DNA of 33,714 bases from NCBI GenBank assembly GCA_002421005.1, contig DIJC01000014.1:639834-673547 (forward strand), given 5' to 3'. This DNA comes from Enterobacteriaceae bacterium UBA5654. Its GTDB lineage: Bacteria > Pseudomonadota > Gammaproteobacteria > Enterobacterales > Enterobacteriaceae. Positions 1-8,278 of the stretch are shown here, piece after piece (position 1 is the first letter of the stretch; each line of letters begins with the position of its first letter). Under the pieces are notes generated by a model that was not told where the DNA came from, made no database searches, and saw only the letters and a program-made list of their open reading frames with translations. The translations under genes were made by a program, and so were the position numbers.

Positions 1-66
1 AAAAACCCCCCCCCGCCCCCCCCCCCGCCCCCGCGGGGGGGGGGGGGGGGGGTGGGGGGAGGGGGG
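1..66. other. Poly-C / poly-G low-complexity contig edge, probable artefact
   Basis: The first 66 bases are a few A, then almost pure C (about 3-33), then almost pure G (about 34-66) with scattered single substitutions, before ordinary sequence begins. Such C-run/G-run foldback is unlike anything else in the window. It is typical of low-quality poly-G reads assembled with their reverse complements at a contig end. No gene or regulatory site can be supported here. Confidence 0.85.
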
Positions 67-143
67 AATTGCGGGTACTTAACACAACCAGGTCCGATTA
101 CCCGGGCCTCTGAAGAAGATAAATTTGGCTGAAAGCCTGACTC

Positions 144-239
144 CTTCGCGTTATTTTCAGTCATTTGTATGAATTTTTATTCATACAAATGCTTAACTGA
201 CCAGCATTAGATGCGTTTATCCGGCTTTTTAACGCGAAG
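144..239 (-). repeat. Nested inverted repeat (large stem-loop) just downstream of purL
   Basis: Three nested arm pairs are seen. The outer arms are 10 bp and perfect (144-153 with 230-239, CTTCGCGTTA/TAACGCGAAG). Inside them CAGT (158-161) pairs with ACTG (196-199). The core is a perfect 13-bp hairpin (162-174 with 179-191) with a TTTT loop. The structure starts 11 bases past the purL stop on the purL strand. It has no long U-run right after it, so it is not a textbook intrinsic terminator; a small GGCT/AGCC hairpin followed by A/T-rich bases near 118-133 might complete termination. It may protect the purL 3' end or be a DNA site of the neighbouring glmY promoter, which in E. coli lies on this side of purL. 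Confidence 0.7.
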
Positions 240-250
240 ACCAACGGCGT

Positions 251-3200
251 TTAACCGAGCTGCTTACGCGCATTGCGGAAGATGCGCATCCACGGGCTGT
301 CCTCGCCCCAGTTTTCCGGGTGCCAGGAATTGCTGACGGTACGGAAAACACGTTCCGGGTGCGGCATCATCACGGTGACGCGTCCGCTTTCGCTGGTGAC
401 GGCGGTTATACCGTTCGGCGAGCCGTTCGGGTTTGCCGGATAGGTTTCGGTGACCTTACCGAAGTTATCCACGTAGCGCAGCGCCACCAGACCTTTGCTT
501 TCAAGCGCCGCCAGGTGCGCGGCGTCGCGCACTTCTACGCGCCCTTCACCGTGGGAAACGGCAATCGGCATCTGCGAACCGGCCATGCCCTGTAGCAGCA
601 GGGACGGGCTTTGCGTGACTTCCACCAGGCTGAAGCGCGCCTCGAAGCGGTCAGAGTGGTTGCGCACAAAGCGCGGCCACAGTTCGCTGCCGGGGATCAG
701 TTCGCGCAGGTTGGACATCATCTGGCAGCCGTTACAAACGCCCAGCGCCAGCGTCTGCGGACGGTGGAAGAAGGTTTCAAACTCGTCGCGCACGCGGGCG
801 TTAAAGAGGATGGATTTCGCCCAGCCTTCACCCGCGCCGAGCACGTCGCCGTAAGAGAAGCCGCCGCAGGCCACCAGCGCCTGGAAGCGCTCCAGCCCGG
901 TACGGCCTTCCAGCAGGTCACTCATGTGCACGTCGATGGCGTCAAAGCCCGCCCGGTGAAACGCCGCCGCCATTTCAACATGCGAGTTAACGCCCTGCTC
1001 GCGCAGCACCGCCACTTTTGGTCGTGCGCCTTTGGCGATGTACGGAGCCGCAATGTCTTCACTGATGTCAAAAGAGAGCTTCACGTTGAGGCCCGGATCG
1101 TTGTCGTTGGCTTTCGCCTCGTGCTCCTGATCGGCACACTCCGGGTTATCGCGCAGGCGCTGCATCTGCCAGGTGGTTTCTGCCCACCATGTCCGCAGCG
1201 TGGTGCGGCTTTCGCTGAACACCGCCTGCTCGCCGGAGGAGATAACAAAGCGGTCGCCGCTCACTGCCTGACCCAGATAATGAATGCAGTCCGCCAGACC
1301 GTGCGCTTCCAGCACCGCCTCAACCGCTTCACGGTCGGCGGCACGGACCTGGATCACCGCGCCCAGCTCTTCATTGAACAGCGCCGCCAGACGATCGTCG
1401 CCGAGAGACGCAATATTGGCGTCAATGCCGCAGTGTCCGGCAAACGCCATTTCTGCCAGCGTCACCAGCAGACCGCCGTCGGAACGGTCATGATATGCCA
1501 GCAACTGACGGGCAGCGACCAGCGCCTGAATGGCGTTGTAAAAACCTTTAAGCTGCTCAACGCTGCGCACATCCGCCGGTTTATCACCCAGTTGACGATA
1601 CACCTGCGCCAGCGCCGTCGCGCCGAGCGCGTTGTGTCCGCGCCCCAGATCGATCAGCAGCAGCGCATTGTCTTCCACGCAAAGCTGTGGAGTGATGGTC
1701 TGGCGCACGTCGTCCACGCGGGCAAAGGCGGTGATAACCAGCGACAGCGGCGAGGTCATTTCGCGCTGCTCATGGCCTTCCTGCCAGCGGGTTTTCATCG
1801 ACATTGAGTCTTTGCCGACCGGAATGGTCAGGCCCAGCGCCGGACACAGCTCTTCGCCCACCGCTTTGACCGCCTCATACAGACCAGCATCTTCGCCCGG
1901 ATGCCCGGCAGCAGCCATCCAGTTTGCGGAAAGTTTGATGCGTTTGATGTCGCCGATTTGCGTGGCGGCGATGTTAGTCAGCGCTTCACCCACCGCCAGA
2001 CGCGCGGAGGCGGCAAAATCCAGCAGCGCCACCGGGGCACGTTCGCCCAGCGACATCGCTTCACCGTAGTAGCTGTCGAGGCTGGCGGTGGTCACGGCGC
2101 AGTTCGCCACCGGGATCTGCCACGGGCCAACCATTTGATCGCGCGCAACCATCCCGGTGACGGTACGGTCACCGATGGTCACGAGGAAGGTTTTTTCCGC
2201 CACGGTCGGCAGATGCAGCACGCGGTTCACGGCATCGGCGACGGTAATATTCTGTCGGTCGAAGGCTTCGCCCGCCGCCTGAAGGCGCTGCACGTCGCGG
2301 GTCATTTTCGGGGTTTTGCCCAGCAGAACGTCCAGCGGCATATCGATAGGCTGGTCGTCAAAATGGCGATCGTTGAGGGTCAGATGCTGTTCTTCGGTGG
2401 CATCGCCAACGACCGCGTACGGCGCGCGCTCGCGTTTACACAGTTCGTCAAACAGCGGCAGTTGGTCGGCCGCTACCGCCAGCACGTAGCGCTCCTGGGA
2501 TTCGTTACACCAGATTTCCAGCGGGCTCATGCCCGGCTCGTCGCTAAGGATGTCGCGCAGTTCAAATTTACCGCCGCGCCCGCCGTCACTCACCAGTTCC
2601 GGCATGGCGTTGGAAAGCCCGCCCGCGCCGACGTCATGAATAAAGAGGATCGGGTTAGCGTCGCCCAGTTGCCAGCAGCGGTCGATCACTTCCTGGCAGC
2701 GGCGCTCCATTTCCGGGTTGTCGCGCTGCACGGAGGCGAAATCGAGATCCGCGTCGGACTGACCGGAAGCCATCGATGAGGCCGCCCCGCCGCCCAGCCC
2801 GATGTTCATCGCCGGGCCACCGAGGACGATCAGCTTCGCGCCAACGCTGATTTCCCCTTTCTGTACGTGATCGGCGCGGATGTTGCCGATCCCACCCGCC
2901 AGCATGATGGGCTTGTGATAGCCGCGCAGCTCTTCACCGTTGTGGCTGTTCACCCGTTCTTCATAGGTACGGAAGTAGCCGGTCAGCGCCGGACGACCAA
3001 ATTCGTTGTTAAACGCCGCGCCGCCCAAAGGACCGTCGGTCATGATATCCAGCGCGGTCACGATGCGTTCCGGCTTGCCGAAATCTTCTTCCCACGGCTG
3101 TTCGAAGCCAGGAATGCGCAGGTTGGAAACCGAGAAGCCCACCAGCCCGGCTTTCGGCTTCGCGCCGCGCCCGGTTGCGCCTTCATCACGAATTTCACCG

Positions 3201-4138
3201 CCGGAGCCGGTCGCCGCTCCCGGCCACGGGGAAATTGCCGTTGGGTGGTTATGGGTTTCTACTTTCATCAGGATGTGCGCAGGTTCCTGATGGAAATCGT
3301 AGCGGCCATTTTGATGGTCCGCAAAGAAGCGCCCGACGTCAGAGCCTTCCATCACCGCCGCATTGTCTTTATAGGCAGACAGTACGTGGTCCGGCGTCTG
3401 CTCAAAGGTATTCTTGATCATCTTAAACAGCGACTTCGGCTGCGCTTCGCCGTCGATCACCCAGTCGGCGTTAAAGATTTTATGGCGGCAGTGCTCGGAG
3501 TTGGCCTGCGCAAACATATACAGTTCGATGTCGTTCGGGTTACGCCCAAGCGTTGTGAACGCGTCCTGTAAATAATCGATTTCGTCGTCCGCCAGCGCCA
3601 GACCGAGACGCAGGTTAGCGTCTGCCAGCGCCTTTCGCCCTTCACCGAGCAAATCCACATGCGTTACCGGAGTCGGTTGATGATGGGCAAACAGTTTTTC
3701 CGCCTCCTGCTGCGCGGTAAAGACCGTTTCCATCATCCGATCGTGCAGTTCGGCGGCGACAGACTGCCACTGTTCAGCGCAGAGCGTCGGAGCTTCAACA
3801 TAATAAGCCACGCCGCGTTCAAGGCGGGCGATCTGCTTCAGCCCGCAGTTATGCGCAATGTCGGTGGCTTTCGAAGACCAGGGAGAGATGGTGCCGGGAC
3901 GCGGCGTGACCAGCAGCAGTTTCCCGGAAGGCGTGTGGCTGTTGAGGTGCGGGCCGTAGGTGAGCAGGCGCGCAAGCTGCGCGTGTTCGTCCGCCGTCAG
4001 CGGCGCGCTCAGGTCGGCAAAATGGACGTACTCGGCGTAAATAGCGCTTACCGGCAGGTTGAACGCCTGAAAGCGGGCCAGCAGTTTATTGATTCGGAAT
4101 GCCGACAGTGCAGGCGAACCACGCAGAATTTCCATCAT
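251..4138 (-). CDS. purL: Phosphoribosylformylglycinamidine synthase (FGAM synthetase)
   Basis: Catalyses the fourth step of de novo purine synthesis in the cytosol: FGAR + glutamine + ATP to FGAM. The 1295 residues match the usual length of the large single-chain gammaproteobacterial enzyme. Order: N-terminal domain; FGAM synthetase ATP-binding core with SEHCRHKIF near residue 216 and the glycine-rich GLGGGAASSMASG segment near 450; a second AIRS-like half; and a C-terminal class I glutaminase with the nucleophile motif LGVCNGCQMM (Cys about 1135) and the His/Glu pair in MMPHPERVF (about 1260/1262). Translation starts at a double ATG (MMEILRG) as in E. coli, with only a weak GAGA ribosome site. 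The gene stands alone, with a PurR-type operator upstream and a nested hairpin downstream. There is no sign of damage. Confidence 0.98.
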   Translation of the reverse strand: MMEILRGSPALSAFRINKLLARFQAFNLPVSAIYAEYVHFADLSAPLTADEHAQLARLLTYGPHLNSHTPSGKLLLVTPRPGTISPWSSKATDIAHNCGLKQIARLERGVAYYVEAPTLCAEQWQSVAAELHDRMMETVFTAQQEAEKLFAHHQPTPVTHVDLLGEGRKALADANLRLGLALADDEIDYLQDAFTTLGRNPNDIELYMFAQANSEHCRHKIFNADWVIDGEAQPKSLFKMIKNTFEQTPDHVLSAYKDNAAVMEGSDVGRFFADHQNGRYDFHQEPAHILMKVETHNHPTAISPWPGAATGSGGEIRDEGATGRGAKPKAGLVGFSVSNLRIPGFEQPWEEDFGKPERIVTALDIMTDGPLGGAAFNNEFGRPALTGYFRTYEERVNSHNGEELRGYHKPIMLAGGIGNIRADHVQKGEISVGAKLIVLGGPAMNIGLGGGAASSMASGQSDADLDFASVQRDNPEMERRCQEVIDRCWQLGDANPILFIHDVGAGGLSNAMPELVSDGGRGGKFELRDILSDEPGMSPLEIWCNESQERYVLAVAADQLPLFDELCKRERAPYAVVGDATEEQHLTLNDRHFDDQPIDMPLDVLLGKTPKMTRDVQRLQAAGEAFDRQNITVADAVNRVLHLPTVAEKTFLVTIGDRTVTGMVARDQMVGPWQIPVANCAVTTASLDSYYGEAMSLGERAPVALLDFAASARLAVGEALTNIAATQIGDIKRIKLSANWMAAAGHPGEDAGLYEAVKAVGEELCPALGLTIPVGKDSMSMKTRWQEGHEQREMTSPLSLVITAFARVDDVRQTITPQLCVEDNALLLIDLGRGHNALGATALAQVYRQLGDKPADVRSVEQLKGFYNAIQALVAARQLLAYHDRSDGGLLVTLAEMAFAGHCGIDANIASLGDDRLAALFNEELGAVIQVRAADREAVEAVLEAHGLADCIHYLGQAVSGDRFVISSGEQAVFSESRTTLRTWWAETTWQMQRLRDNPECADQEHEAKANDNDPGLNVKLSFDISEDIAAPYIAKGARPKVAVLREQGVNSHVEMAAAFHRAGFDAIDVHMSDLLEGRTGLERFQALVACGGFSYGDVLGAGEGWAKSILFNARVRDEFETFFHRPQTLALGVCNGCQMMSNLRELIPGSELWPRFVRNHSDRFEARFSLVEVTQSPSLLLQGMAGSQMPIAVSHGEGRVEVRDAAHLAALESKGLVALRYVDNFGKVTETYPANPNGSPNGITAVTSESGRVTVMMPHPERVFRTVSNSWHPENWGEDSPWMRIFRNARKQLG

Positions 4139-4191
4139 AAGTCTCTCGTCTTCTCAGTTTTCAGTGTGCGCAAGGGGGGAAAACGGGCGTC

Positions 4192-4230
4192 ATTATAGAG
4201 AATTGTGCGGCCTGACGAAACCGTTTGCGT
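4192..4230 (-). promoter_or_regulatory. purL promoter with PurR box
   Basis: On the minus strand a perfect TATAAT lies at 4192-4197. About 17 bp upstream is a weak -35 (TTTCGT), which is covered by a 16-bp near-palindrome at 4215-4230 reading ACGCAAACGGTTTCGT on the purL strand. This matches the PurR consensus ACGCAAACGTTTNCNT at nearly all positions. An operator over the -35 region fits repression of purL by PurR with hypoxanthine or guanine, as known in E. coli. Confidence 0.85.
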
Positions 4231-4395
4231 CGAAATAAAATGCGCGCCCATTTTTAACATTCAGTGTGGCACAGGTCGCGAAAAAGTTGCCAGCAGGCGG
4301 ATTGTTAAGCAAAATGCCGCTCTTTCTGAAACATACATTCACATTTACAGGGCCAGAGCTAATCGGAGCCAGGCGCAGCGCAGAGAATTAACTGA

Positions 4396-5931
4396 TTGAA
4401 AAAATTAAAGATTAATTATCTGCTGTTCGGCATCACGACTCTGCTGGCAGCAACACTGGTGACGGCGCTGTACTGGCACAGCCAGCCGGAAAATCGTCTC
4501 GCCGGGATCAAGGCGCGCGGGGAACTGCGTATCAGCACCGTGATGTCGCCGATGACCTATATCAATATCAACGGCAAAATCGAAGGCTTTGATTACGAAC
4601 TGGCGCAGCAGTTTGCCGATTCGCTCGGCGTGCGCCTGAAAGTGACGGTCAGGCCGACCATCGGGCAACTGTTTGACGATCTGGATAACGGTAAAGCCGA
4701 TGTGCTGGCAGCGGGTCTGGTGTCAAACAGCGAGCGCGCCAGCCATTATCAGCCCGGTCCGGCCTACTCTTCGGTTTCGCAGCAGCTCGTTTATCGGCTG
4801 GGAAGCTATCGCCCCCGCTCGCTGGAAAGTATTAATGCTTCACAGTTGACTATCGCCCCCGGTCACGCGGTGATAAACGATCTGCACGATCTTAAGGCTA
4901 AGAAGTTCCCGGACCTTGGCTGGACGGTGGATGACAAACGCAGCAGCACGGCGTTGATGGAAGATGTCGCCGCAGGCAGGCTCGACTACACCATCGCAGA
5001 TTCCGGGGCTATCAGCCTGTTTCAGCGCGTTCACCCGGATCTGGCGGTGGCGCTGGACGTGACCGATGAACAGCCCGTGACCTGGTTCAGCGTTCAGGAT
5101 GCGGATAAAACCCTCGCCGCCGCGATGGACGCCTTCTTTAATAAGACCACCACAGAAGGCACCCTCGCCCGCCTGGAAGAGAAGTATCTTGGTCACGGCC
5201 AGGACTTTGACTATGTCGACACCCGCTCGTTTTTACGGGCGGTGGATAGTACCCTGCCGGATTTTCAGCCGCTGTTTGAGAAATATGCCGACGAGATCGA
5301 CTGGCGTCTGCTGGCGGCGATCGCCTACCAGGAGTCGCACTGGGACCCGCTGGCGACATCCCCCACTGGGGTACGCGGCATGATGATGTTGACCCGCAAT
5401 ACGGCGCAAAGCCTGGGCTTAAGCGACCGCACCGATGCCGAGCAGAGCATCAGCGGCGGGATGCGCTACCTGCGGGAACTGCTGAATAAAGTGCCGGAGA
5501 CGGTGCCGCAAAATGAGCGCATCTGGTTCGCGCTGGCGGCGTATAACATGGGCTACGCGCATATGCTGGACGTGCGGGCACTGACCGCAAAGCAGAAAGG
5601 CAATCCCGATAGCTGGGCGGACGTCAAACAGCGCCTGCCGCTGCTTAGCCAGAAATCCATCTACAGCAGCCTGCCCTGGGGCTACGCGCGCGGGCATGAA
5701 GCCTATGCGTTTGTGGAAAATATCCGCAAGTATCAAATCAGTCTGGTGGGCTACCTGATGGAAAAAGAACGGCTCAACGCGCGTGCGCTTCAGCTTGCCG
5801 CAGGGTATCCGGCGGTTGCGCCGGATCGTCTGGAGCCAGAATCACCCACGCTGCTTTCATTTATCGCCATGGCCAGCGAAGCGAATCATTCAAAAACGCC
5901 AGTGGTCATGCTGGACACACCTCGCCCCTAA
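4396..5931 (+). CDS. mltF: Membrane-bound lytic murein transglycosylase F
   Basis: Cleaves the MurNAc-GlcNAc bond of peptidoglycan, releasing anhydro-muropeptides, at the outer membrane. The 511 aa are slightly shorter than E. coli MltF (518). An N-terminal hydrophobic segment (about 8-27) acts as signal or anchor. Residues about 41-270 form a periplasmic solute-binding-like (SBP_bac_3) regulatory domain. Residues about 290-430 form the SLT catalytic domain, with AYQESHWDP giving the catalytic Glu313 and later the AAYNMGYAH motif. The last 50 or so residues diverge from E. coli. The start is TTG at 4396 (MKKLKINYL), chosen because it aligns with the known N-terminus and the signal segment; the ribosome site is weak. 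The stop interlocks with that of convergent tadA. Its product feeds the same muropeptide recycling in which MurQ acts. Confidence 0.96.
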   Translation: MKKLKINYLLFGITTLLAATLVTALYWHSQPENRLAGIKARGELRISTVMSPMTYININGKIEGFDYELAQQFADSLGVRLKVTVRPTIGQLFDDLDNGKADVLAAGLVSNSERASHYQPGPAYSSVSQQLVYRLGSYRPRSLESINASQLTIAPGHAVINDLHDLKAKKFPDLGWTVDDKRSSTALMEDVAAGRLDYTIADSGAISLFQRVHPDLAVALDVTDEQPVTWFSVQDADKTLAAAMDAFFNKTTTEGTLARLEEKYLGHGQDFDYVDTRSFLRAVDSTLPDFQPLFEKYADEIDWRLLAAIAYQESHWDPLATSPTGVRGMMMLTRNTAQSLGLSDRTDAEQSISGGMRYLRELLNKVPETVPQNERIWFALAAYNMGYAHMLDVRALTAKQKGNPDSWADVKQRLPLLSQKSIYSSLPWGYARGHEAYAFVENIRKYQISLVGYLMEKERLNARALQLAAGYPAVAPDRLEPESPTLLSFIAMASEANHSKTPVVMLDTPRP

Positions 5932-6431
5932 CGCTGCAGTTTTGCTTCCTCTTTCAGCACTTTTTTTGCCTGCCGACGATGGCGGAAAAAGTCGCTGAGG
6001 ATCGCCGCGCATTCATCGCGCAGTACACCTTCGGTAAACCCGACCCGGTGATTCATCCCCGGATGATGCAGGACGTCAATCAGCGATCCGGCGGCACCGG
6101 TTTTCGCATCCCGCGCGCCAAAGACCAGTTGACCGATGCGGCTGTGAACCATCGCGCCAGCGCACATTACGCACGGCTCCAGCGTCACATACAGCGTGGT
6201 ATCGACCAGACGGTAGTTTTGCAGCACCAGACCGCCCTGCCGCAGCGCCATAATTTCAGCGTGAGCGGTCGGATCGTGGCGGCCAATCGGTCGATTCCAG
6301 CCCTCACCAATCACCCGGTTGTCATGGACCAGCACCGCGCCGACCGGCACTTCGCCTTCATCCCACGCGCGTTGCGCCAGCGTCAGCGCGTGGCGCATCC
6401 AGTGTTCGTGATTCAGTTCAGGGTTGGACAA
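5928..6431 (-). CDS. tadA: tRNA-specific adenosine deaminase (tRNA-Arg wobble A34 to I34)
   Basis: Deaminates adenosine 34 of tRNA-Arg(ACG) to inosine, an essential step in decoding. The cytidine-deaminase fold shows HAE (zinc ligand His57, proton shuttle Glu59) and PCVMC (Cys87, Cys90), followed by the ARDAKTGAAGS segment. An in-frame ATG exists at 6464, but the TTG at 6431 is preferred. It is preceded by GGAG at 8-nt spacing, gives 167 aa like the E. coli protein with identical catalytic residue numbers, and the ATG at 6464 lies within a TATAAT that looks like the -10 box. The gene is convergent with mltF (4-nt overlap of stops) and downstream of pgpC on the same strand. The C-terminus is Lys-rich (QAKKVLKEEAK). 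Confidence 0.96.
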   Translation of the reverse strand: MSNPELNHEHWMRHALTLAQRAWDEGEVPVGAVLVHDNRVIGEGWNRPIGRHDPTAHAEIMALRQGGLVLQNYRLVDTTLYVTLEPCVMCAGAMVHSRIGQLVFGARDAKTGAAGSLIDVLHHPGMNHRVGFTEGVLRDECAAILSDFFRHRRQAKKVLKEEAKLQR

Positions 6432-6462
6432 AGCTAAGACTCCAGATAATAAAACGGGGCGC

Positions 6463-6468
6463 ATTATA
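6463..6468 (-). promoter_or_regulatory. Candidate tadA -10 box
   Basis: A perfect TATAAT on the minus strand lies 32 bases upstream of the TTG start. No good -35 is seen at 16-18 bp. It overlaps the upstream in-frame ATG, arguing against that ATG as the start if the promoter is real. Confidence 0.4.
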
Positions 6469-6518
6469 CACAGCAGTTATCTTTTACACCCGTCATACTT
6501 CCCTCCACAGGAGTGAAC

Positions 6519-7154
6519 TCATTCAAGCTGTTGCAGTTTACCGAGCGGGGTGACGCGCCAGCGATGCTGGCAGAAATAGAGCAGTGGGTTATCCTGCTTG
6601 CTGTCGCTGTAGCCGCTGTACAGGCGCAGCGGCGTGCCGATGCGCCGCTCCAGCTGCGCCACCTTCTCATGCCCCAGACAGCGCATTGACAGCACCCAGC
6701 CGCCGTTGCGTCGGCGGATCTGGCTGGCGATAAGATTGACTCTCGGCAGCCACGGCGTGTCGATATAAACCTGTTCGACCAGCGGCTGCGGCGAACCGGT
6801 GATAAGCCAGACGTCGGCATCGGTGCTGGTCAGATATTGCGTTAAGCGATCGTGGACCACCGGAAACGCGGTGACGTGCTGGCGGAACCACGTCACAAAC
6901 TGACTTTCCAGATGCTTAAGACGGGCCTCGCTATGCCCGAACGTGCAGCCCCAGAGCAGCAGGCTCATCGGCCAGCGTGCGGCGCGTCCTTTAATCAGTA
7001 ACGCGCAGCCAATCACCGGCAACAGAGGCAGTACAAGCAGCGCATTCAGTGGCTGATGGCGCAGCAGATAACGCAGGAAGCTGCCAAACATATCCTGCTG
7101 ATGCAGCGTACCATCAAGATCAAAAAAAACGACACGACGCTCGTGAGTGGCCAA
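6519..7154 (-). CDS. pgpC: Phosphatidylglycerophosphatase C, HAD family
   Basis: Dephosphorylates phosphatidylglycerol phosphate to phosphatidylglycerol at the inner membrane, one of three redundant Pgp enzymes in E. coli. The 211 aa equal the E. coli length. HAD motif I is FDLDGT (Asp12, Asp14), motif II is LITGS, and motif III is the segment GYSDSKQDNPLL. A hydrophobic stretch near residues 37-55 (LNALLVLPLLPVIG) should embed it in the membrane. The start is TTG at 7154, preceded by AGGAG six bases away; no ATG is better placed. It lies in tandem with tadA (about 90 bp apart) and downstream of murQ on the same strand. Confidence 0.94.
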   Translation of the reverse strand: MATHERRVVFFDLDGTLHQQDMFGSFLRYLLRHQPLNALLVLPLLPVIGCALLIKGRAARWPMSLLLWGCTFGHSEARLKHLESQFVTWFRQHVTAFPVVHDRLTQYLTSTDADVWLITGSPQPLVEQVYIDTPWLPRVNLIASQIRRRNGGWVLSMRCLGHEKVAQLERRIGTPLRLYSGYSDSKQDNPLLYFCQHRWRVTPLGKLQQLE

Positions 7155-7175
7155 ACCTTACTCCTCTGTTCTCAT

Positions 7176-7198
7176 CGCCGGGCCAACATAACCCGGCG
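7176..7198. other. Hairpin between murQ and pgpC
   Basis: Perfect 7-bp arms CGCCGGG (7176-7182) and CCCGGCG (7192-7198) enclose a 9-nt loop, just upstream of the pgpC ribosome site. There is no T-run on either side. On the leftward transcript it could weaken read-through from murQ into pgpC or stabilise the murQ 3' end. Confidence 0.45.
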
Positions 7199-7260
7199 GT
7201 AATAATAAGTTATAGCCTAACAGAGAGAGTCTGACTTTTCCGGTCAGGTTTACCGCGTGC

Positions 7261-8160
7261 TTACGCCTGGGTTTCCAGCGCCGCGCGCAGAAAGCCGTTG
7301 TGCTCGTCAAGCCGGGCGCGGGCGGTTGCGGCATCCAGCCCGGTCAGCACCATCAGGATCGCCGGTTTTACGTCGTGATCGGTCTGCTGTAACACCTGTT
7401 CCGCCTGCCCGCGCGTCACGCCAGTCGCTTCCATCACCATCCGGCAGGCGCGATCCACCAGCTTAATGTTCGTGGCTTTCATATCCACCATCAGGTTTTG
7501 CCAGGCTTTGCCAAATTTCACCATCGCGCCGGTGGAGATCATATTGAGCACCATTTTTTGCGCGGTGCCGGATTTCAGCCGCGTCGAGCCGGTGAGCGCT
7601 TCCGGGCCAACAACCGGCGAAATGGCGATGGCGGCTTCGCTGGCAATCGGCGAGGCAGGGTTGCAGGAGATGGCGACGGTGGTACAGCCCGTGGCTTTGG
7701 CGTAGCGCAGACCGCCGATCACGTAAGGCGTGCGCCCGGAGGCGGCGATGCCAACGACCAGATCCCGCGCGGTCAGATCCAGCGCTTTCAGATCGTCTTC
7801 CCCAAGCTGGGGATTATCCTCCGCGCCCTCCACCGCTTTTAAAAGCGCACCCGGCCCACCGGCGATCAGCCCGACGACCAGTCCATGCGGCACGCCGAAG
7901 GTGGGCGGACATTCCGACGCATCCAGCACGCCCAGCCGTCCGCTGGTCCCCGCGCCCATATAGATGATGCGTCCGCCCGCCGCCAGCGAGGCAGCGGCGG
8001 CATCAACCGCCTGCGCCACCTCATCCAGCACCGCGCCCACCGCCGGGGCCACCAGCGAATCTTCATGATTGAGCAGGTTAACCATCTCCCGCGTCGATAC
8101 CGCGTCCAGCTCCATTGTCCGCGCGTTGCGCGTTTCAGAAATCAGCGAACCGAGATTCAT
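7261..8160 (-). CDS. murQ: N-acetylmuramic acid 6-phosphate etherase
   Basis: Cleaves the lactyl ether of MurNAc-6-phosphate to GlcNAc-6-phosphate and D-lactate, a cytosolic step in recycling or catabolism of peptidoglycan sugar. The 299 aa are typical. A SIS domain shows YMGAGTSGRLGVLDASECPPT with the catalytic Glu83, then GIAASGRTPYV, GSTRLKSGTAQK and NLMVD, all hallmark MurQ segments; the C-terminal helical part is NGFLRA-like. The start ATG is preceded by GGAGG at good spacing. The protein is clearly diverged from E. coli K-12 MurQ. In K-12, murQ lies elsewhere beside murP and murR, whereas here it stands divergent from the RpiR-type regulator yfhH with no PTS transporter in the window. 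It may therefore act on MurNAc-6-P from anhydro-MurNAc recycling. Confidence 0.95.
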   Translation of the reverse strand: MNLGSLISETRNARTMELDAVSTREMVNLLNHEDSLVAPAVGAVLDEVAQAVDAAAASLAAGGRIIYMGAGTSGRLGVLDASECPPTFGVPHGLVVGLIAGGPGALLKAVEGAEDNPQLGEDDLKALDLTARDLVVGIAASGRTPYVIGGLRYAKATGCTTVAISCNPASPIASEAAIAISPVVGPEALTGSTRLKSGTAQKMVLNMISTGAMVKFGKAWQNLMVDMKATNIKLVDRACRMVMEATGVTRGQAEQVLQQTDHDVKPAILMVLTGLDAATARARLDEHNGFLRAALETQA

Positions 8161-8278
8161 TTTGTCCCTCCAGAATTTTTAATTCATAATAACCTGACTA
8201 TAATGGAATAGAATATTCGCCCAGGCGAGTGGATTTTTCATTTTATTGTGGCTATCTGATTTTGAACGTGGAGACGTT
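8161..8278. promoter_or_regulatory. Divergent murQ / yfhH control region
   Basis: The region holds a perfect TATAAT on the plus strand (8199-8204), a likely -10 for yfhH. Two bases later comes the inverted repeat GAATA-GAA-TATTC (8206-8218), in a normal repressor position. On the minus strand TATTAT (8186-8191) could be a murQ -10, with the repeat near its -35. The inverted repeat is thus a candidate shared operator for the YfhH protein. No strong -35 is visible for either promoter. Confidence 0.45.

Noticed and set aside
67..250. glmY small RNA
   Set aside because: E. coli has glmY beyond the purL 3' end, but I cannot recognise its body in these 184 bases; it probably starts left of the window edge.
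611..1807. Long plus-strand open frame of nearly 400 codons opposite purL
   Set aside because: It is antisense to a highly conserved enzyme, the translation is His/Arg/Gln-rich with no family resemblance, and such frames are expected opposite G/C-rich coding sequence.
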